In this document: one piece after another, positions 31,604-35,038 of the stretch
Layout: every line of letters begins with the position of its first letter
Numbering within the stretch: the stretch's first letter is position 1
Assembly: GCA_012518465.1 (NCBI GenBank)
Contig: JAAYSD010000041.1
Location: 1 to 35,038 of the forward strand
Reading direction: 5' to 3'
Length of the DNA stretch: 35,038 nt
From: Clostridiales bacterium
GTDB lineage: Bacteria > Bacillota > Clostridia > Oscillospirales > Ruminococcaceae
Notes under the pieces: model-generated
The model's input: the letters and a program-made list of their open reading frames with translations, nothing else
The model's database searches: none
Told to the model about the DNA's origin: nothing
Translations under genes and position numbers: made by a program

Positions 31604-32344
31604 TTAATCAATATAACCGTAAATTCCTCTGACATGGACTTCCCCAGAATTTACAGAAAAAACTGTTCCGTCCTTTTTACATATTAAAAGTCCGTCATTA
31701 TCAATATCAATAGCTTTTGCGATAATTTCCTTATTAGATTTTTGTATCTTGACGACTTTGCCAAGGGTTGCACTCCTTAGCTTGTATTCTTCTTTTAAAG
31801 ACTTAAATCCTGTTGAAAAAACTTCTTTTAGATTTAAAATCATCTTATCTAAGACAATATCTTTTGAAATGCTCTTGCCCGTAAGCGTAAGCATAGAGGC
31901 AGCATGAGGCAATGTGTTATTATCAAAAAAAGCTTGATTTTGATGCAGATTTATGCCTACTCCACAAATGATATTGATTTTACCGTCGAAAATAATACTT
32001 TCACACAGGATACCACAAACTTTTTTATCATAAGCTATAATATCATTGCTCCATTTTATATATATATTAATATCATATAGCTGCTCTAATGCTCTGCATA
32101 CGGCAATAGGTGTGAGTATGGCAGCTTGTGTCGGATTTTCCATATCCCTTATAAGAAATGAAAATGGCAACATTCCATAATCAGCCTGCCAGTCACTTCC
32201 TAGCCTGCCTCTGCCTGCATATTGTAGCTCTGCAGTAACTAAAGTGCCATTTTCAAGCTTGTCTAGATTTTTCTTAATATATTTATTTGTAGAATCAATT
32301 TGAGGAAATCTAATTATATTTTTTCCTATAAAATCAAAGTTCAT
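31604..32344 (-). CDS. birA: Biotin-[acetyl-CoA-carboxylase] ligase, no DNA-binding domain
   Basis: A 246-residue class I biotin protein ligase that attaches biotin to carboxylase carrier proteins through biotinyl-AMP. Family motifs are IDSTN (16-20), QYAGRGRLGSDW (41-52, the adenylate-binding GRGRxG), YIKWSNDI (the WPND-like motif), KKVCGILCE and GVGINLHQ. A short C-terminal SH3-like domain closes it. The N-terminal winged helix of bifunctional BirA is missing, so it cannot act as the biotin repressor. The start is 2 nt after the yfcE-like stop and is probably translationally coupled. Confidence 0.93.
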   Translation of the reverse strand: MNFDFIGKNIIRFPQIDSTNKYIKKNLDKLENGTLVTAELQYAGRGRLGSDWQADYGMLPFSFLIRDMENPTQAAILTPIAVCRALEQLYDINIYIKWSNDIIAYDKKVCGILCESIIFDGKINIICGVGINLHQNQAFFDNNTLPHAASMLTLTGKSISKDIVLDKMILNLKEVFSTGFKSLKEEYKLRSATLGKVVKIQKSNKEIIAKAIDIDNDGLLICKKDGTVFSVNSGEVHVRGIYGYID

Positions 32345-32346
32345 AG

Positions 32347-32832
32347 TTAATCTCTTTTTATCTCTACGATTTTCATATCGATAATGCCATTTGTATCTAT
32401 ATTTATCACTCCGTAAGAAGGCTTAAGCCGATTTCGAGGGCTTTCTGGGCTTCCAGGATTCATTACATATATACCGTCAACAACATCCGTCATATAAATA
32501 TGAGTATGACCAAAAAGAGCTATTTTGCACTTTTCTTTTTTGGCATTATATAAGAGTAAATCAAGGCTATTAGCTACATCTAGCTTATCTCCATGGGTGC
32601 AGTAGATTTTATAGCCATTTACACCGATAACAGCAGATTCTTTCCAGTCGCCAAAGTCGCCATTTCCTTTTACAAATACAAATTGCTTTCCAAAGGTTTC
32701 GTTTCTTACATCAAGAAACTCATTTTCACCATCACCTAAGTGTATGAATAAATCGGCATCAGGATTAAGCTCAACAATTTTTTTTAAGATATGATAATTG
32801 TGATGAGTATCACTTGTAACAACAATTTTCAT
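32347..32832 (-). CDS. YfcE/MJ0936-family metallophosphoesterase
   Basis: A 161-residue calcineurin-like phosphodiesterase. Metal-binding motifs in order are VTSDTHHN (4-11), HLGDGENE (about 31-38), VKGNGDFGD (GNxD, with Gly where Cys is usual), YCTHGDKLD, FGHTHIYM and MNPGSPESPRN. The family hydrolyses phosphodiesters with Mn/Mg; the natural substrate is not known. The frame extends upstream to a GTG at 32862, but AAAGGTGTG is spaced for the ATG at 32832, where the family also begins. First gene of yfcE-birA-TIM barrel. Confidence 0.9.
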   Translation of the reverse strand: MKIVVTSDTHHNYHILKKIVELNPDADLFIHLGDGENEFLDVRNETFGKQFVFVKGNGDFGDWKESAVIGVNGYKIYCTHGDKLDVANSLDLLLYNAKKEKCKIALFGHTHIYMTDVVDGIYVMNPGSPESPRNRLKPSYGVINIDTNGIIDMKIVEIKRD

Positions 32833-32864
32833 TTTGCACACACCTTTTAAGTCTAATTTCACTT

Positions 32865-32873
32865 ATTATAGCA
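32865..32873 (-). promoter_or_regulatory. Extended -10 box of the yfcE-birA unit
   Basis: On the minus strand TGCTATAAT is an extended -10 element about 33 nt before the ATG. The -35 region is poor. Confidence 0.45.
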
Positions 32874-32923
32874 TAAAATTGAACGAAACGGAATACCTTT
32901 AGAAAAATTTTATGGAGGCATTT

Positions 32924-33154
32924 ATGAATGAAAAGGCTTTAGAGAGTATATTAGAAATGGCGAGTAAAAAGCTTGGAGTACCTATTGAAAAGCTTAAGTC
33001 TACGGTGGAGGCAGGTTCTGTCGATGAGCTTGCAAAAAATTTGAAGAAAGAGGATAAGGAAAAACTGAAAAGTATAATGCAAAATCCTAAGCTAGATGAA
33101 CAGATAACAAAAAATCCTGATATTCAAAATATGATAAAAAAGCTAGATGATTAG
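32924..33154 (+). CDS. Conserved small hypothetical protein, first of a three-gene set
   Basis: A 76-residue, highly charged, all-helical protein with no membrane segment: LESILEMASKKLGVPIEKLK (5-24), then VDELAKNLKKEDKEKLKSIM and repeated LDEQITKNPDIQNMIKKL. I recall similar short proteins (helix, K-L-G-x-x-x-E/D-x-L-K, then L-x-x-P-x-x-x-x-x-L at the end) in Oscillospiraceae annotated only as hypothetical; this was not checked. The ATG at 32912 is rejected because GGAGG (32914-32918) lies inside it; the ATG at 32924 is used. The stop overlaps the next gene's ribosome binding site, so the two are coupled. Confidence 0.7.
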   Translation: MNEKALESILEMASKKLGVPIEKLKSTVEAGSVDELAKNLKKEDKEKLKSIMQNPKLDEQITKNPDIQNMIKKLDD

Positions 33155-33162
33155 GAGTGATT

Positions 33163-33558
33163 ATGGAAAACAACGGGAATATATCCGATATGCTTGAGCA
33201 GATTCTTTCTACCGAGGAGGGGAAAAAGGCATATGAACAGCTAAATCAAATTTTTGGTGAGGAATCCTCCGGATTTGGAAATATTTTTGGAAATGAAAAT
33301 CAGAACAATCACTCGAATCCTAATGATGAAAAACATAATGGGGGATTTTCAGGGATAGACCCAGAAATGATGCTTAAGTTTGGGAATATATTTAAGGAAA
33401 TGAATAAGAATGATAAAAATACGGAATTGTTAAAAGCGTTAAAGCCACACTTAAGAGAAGAAAATCAGCATAAGGTAGATAATGCAATGAAAATAGCAAG
33501 ATTAATTTCAATGTTCCCTCATATTAAAAAAAGCGGAATGTTTGAGGGATTATTTTAA
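33163..33558 (+). CDS. Conserved hypothetical protein, second of a three-gene set
   Basis: A 131-residue protein. An N-terminal helical part (NISDMLEQILSTEEGKKAYE) and an Asn/Gly-rich linker (about 38-65) are followed by a helical C-terminal block: MMLKFGNIFKEMNKNDKNTE, then LLKALKPHLREENQHKVDNA and MKIARLISMFPHIKKSGMF. The block LL-x-ALKP-x-L-x-x-x-x-x-x-K-x-x-x-A-x-x-I is, as far as I remember, a recurrent pattern in unannotated clostridial proteins. No function can be assigned. AGGAG spaced 5 nt from the ATG at 33163 fixes the start; an in-frame GTG at 33157 overlaps that site. The third gene starts 14 nt downstream. Confidence 0.7.
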   Translation: MENNGNISDMLEQILSTEEGKKAYEQLNQIFGEESSGFGNIFGNENQNNHSNPNDEKHNGGFSGIDPEMMLKFGNIFKEMNKNDKNTELLKALKPHLREENQHKVDNAMKIARLISMFPHIKKSGMFEGLF

Positions 33559-33572
33559 AGGAGGATATGATA

Positions 33573-34569
33573 ATGCTTTGGGATACAAATATGACAATGG
33601 AAGAGCTGAAAAGGCGTCAGGAGGAATATAAAAGGCAGGCAATGGAAATGGCAAAAAAGTCAAGGACTGCAACGCCTAAAGCAGACTTGAAATACATTGA
33701 TTTAAGCAGGAATGACGATGTAAGGGTAGAAGATTTTTCAATTAATTTGAATAAAGAGGAGATTAAAAATAGAGATGCTGAAATTAATAATATTAAACTA
33801 GAAAAAGATATAGGCGATGAATCGGCTCAAAAAAAAACGGCAATCGAGCTACAAACAAGCCCACAGCAACAACAGAGCAAGAGAGCCTACTGGATTCGCA
33901 CGCACACAATTCAGCACCACGTCAGCCAGCTCAAACAAATCAGCAAGCAGCAAAGCAATCCGAACCCCTCAACCAACTTCCCGACAAAATACAGCGAAAA
34001 GCTACTCAAGTCATGCCCGACAGCCAAGAACAGCCACACACAACGCTTACGCAGCACAGCGGCAGTTTCAAGGATACGATGAAAATAAAACCACCGAGTC
34101 AAAATCAGCCTATTCAAAAGGCAAAAGCAATAAAGCAAGCGGACAATTCAATCAGCAGGAGAACGCCCCACGCACAGGATTTTCAGCAGCAAATGATTCA
34201 AGTAAAGAAGCCTCAACAGCAAAAGCCACAGGCAATATCAACGGTGGAGAAAAATCAGCGGGATTCTCAAGGTTTGCAGGTGATGATGAAGGTGGAAAAT
34301 CAAAAGGTGGCGGATTCTCAGCAGATTTTAAAGCCACAGCAGGCTTTGGAAAGCACGGCGGACATACAGATGATGAAGGCGAACAAGGAGCTGGTGAAGG
34401 ACTCGGAGGATTCTCAGAATTTTTCTCAGGACTAGATTTAAATAATATTATAAATGACATATTTTCTGATAAGGATAAAATGCTTATTGCCATGATGCTT
34501 TTTGTCCTGTGGCGGCAAAAGGCGGATATAGCGATATTAATAGCTTTAGGTTATATCTTAATAGCATAA
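33573..34569 (+). CDS. Third gene of the set, interrupted by a +1 frameshift at a run of nine A
   Basis: Translation from the ATG at 33573 (AAAGGAGG 8 nt upstream) gives MLWDTNMTMEELKRRQEEYK, then RQAMEMAKKSRTATPKADLK and so on up to AQKK at the A9 run 33829-33837. Past it this frame continues with atypical codons and stops at 34082. The frame one base on is open through the same run to 34569. It encodes a Ser/Gly-rich linker (FSRFAGDDEGGKSKGGGFSA) and a hydrophobic C-terminus (DKDKMLIAMMLFVLWRQKAD, then IAILIALGYILIA) with normal codon bias. With eight A the two halves join into one protein of about 331 residues ending in a membrane hairpin. Either a mutation, a sequencing indel, or productive slippage. 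Function unknown. Confidence 0.65.
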
Positions 34570-34784
34570 GTTTAACACAAAATTACGATTGAAAATCCTT
34601 AAAAAACAATTTAAAGCTTCGAATTATGTTTTTTCACGGGCTTTTTGAAAGGGTGTAATTTGTGATTAGCATATTTTTATAAAACTTTTATAAGGTCGCT
34701 TTAGAAGTTCACTTGAAAATATATATTTTTTGCTATGTTTTTAAGGCGAATTGCTATGCAGACTTTTCAGGGGGTGCTACTTTA

Positions 34785-35038
34785 GTGACGAAAAAAAATA
34801 CCGTGACGGACTTTAATCAAGAGAGATGTGTTATGTTGGGGCAGTACATTGTGGATACTAATGCTACTGTGAGAAGTACAGCAAAGAAGTTCGGAATAAG
34901 TAAAAGCACGGTACATCAGGACATAACCACAAAGCTTGAAAAGGTATGCCCACAGCTACATAGTCAAGTAAAGGAAGTCCTTGAAAAAAACAAGCAGGAA
35001 CGCCATTTAAGAGGTGGTGCAGCTACTAAGAAAAAATA
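34785..35038 (+). CDS. spoIIID: Sporulation transcription factor SpoIIID (3' end cut by window edge)
   Basis: 84 codons are visible before the right edge: an initial V/M-TKKNTVTDFNQERCVM, then QYIVDTNATVRSTAKKFGIS, KSTVHQDITTKLEKVCPQLH and EVLEKNKQERHLRGGAATKK. This matches SpoIIID nearly end to end, including the HTH (TVRxxAKxFGxSKSTVHxD) and the C-terminal basic segment RHLRGGxATK. SpoIIID is a DNA-binding activator and repressor in the mother cell after sigma-E activation. CAGGGGG (34768-34774) favours the GTG at 34785, while homology aligns better with a second in-frame GTG at 34803. I see no clear sigma-E promoter in the 215-nt gap before it, and no gene or terminator there. Confidence 0.94.
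   Translation, partial: MTKKNTVTDFNQERCVMLGQYIVDTNATVRSTAKKFGISKSTVHQDITTKLEKVCPQLHSQVKEVLEKNKQERHLRGGAATKKK

Noticed and set aside
34013..34435. Gln-rich open frame of 140 codons
   Set aside because: No ribosome binding site, codon third positions rich in G unlike the genome, and it stops before the hydrophobic C-terminus carried by the overlapping frame.
33911..34493. Minus-strand open frames (75 and 113 codons) opposite the low-complexity gene
   Set aside because: Lack of T on the plus strand depletes A on the minus strand and so removes stop codons by chance. No ribosome binding sites or recognisable motifs.

Overview
The window is a low-GC Gram-positive chromosome segment, almost certainly from an anaerobic, spore-forming member of the Clostridia (Eubacteriales, probably near Oscillospiraceae/Ruminococcaceae). 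The evidence is the complete [FeFe]-hydrogenase maturation set (hydE, hydG, hydF and a TM1266-type regulator), the start of spoIIID at the right edge, a CIRCE element before an Hsp20 gene, a SAM-I riboswitch before metK, AAAGGAGG-type ribosome binding sites and strongly AT-biased codon use. All genes are bacterial and mostly housekeeping. I see no rRNA, tRNA, CRISPR array, prophage or transposase.

Left part (1-11.2 kb): the N-terminus of a glycoside hydrolase family 2 protein leaves the left edge on the minus strand. It is followed by a DUF896 gene and a plus-strand pair, a MalY/PatB-type C-S lyase and queH. A minus-strand run follows (apgM, recJ, bifunctional relA/spoT, a membrane-anchored CotH-kinase protein, an RluA-family pseudouridine synthase), meeting queH tail to tail.

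Middle part (11.4-22.4 kb): a DUF378 membrane protein, an ArsC/Spx-like protein, the classic rpsF-ssb-rpsR operon, a glycogen/maltodextrin degradation pair (glgP and a cytoplasmic GH13 enzyme) with a candidate cre site and an inverted repeat at its promoter, CIRCE-hsp20, a methyl-accepting chemotaxis protein, and metK under a SAM-I riboswitch.

Right part (22.4-35 kb): the operon TM1266 regulator-hydE-hydG-hydF reads on the minus strand and diverges from ferritin-nitroreductase. The hyd leader, about 160-175 nt long, has a strong promoter, an intrinsic terminator just before the first ribosome binding site, and an upstream segment that can pair with the terminator's 5' arm. It therefore looks like an undescribed attenuator or riboswitch. 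Both divergent promoters carry the same 15-bp sequence over their -10 boxes, within palindromes that resemble Rex sites. Next come a hairpin-rich 566-nt gap, a membrane-anchored permuted NlpC/P60-like protein with an XRE regulator, a GDSL/SGNH hydrolase that has lost its catalytic block, and a minus-strand operon (YfcE-like phosphoesterase, birA, unknown TIM barrel). The end holds an uncharacterised three-gene set whose third gene is frameshifted at a run of nine A, followed by spoIIID.

The most rewarding targets are the hyd leader, the shared divergent operator, the three-gene module with its A9 slip site, and the broken SGNH hydrolase. Everything here comes from reading the sequence. No database search or folding program was run.
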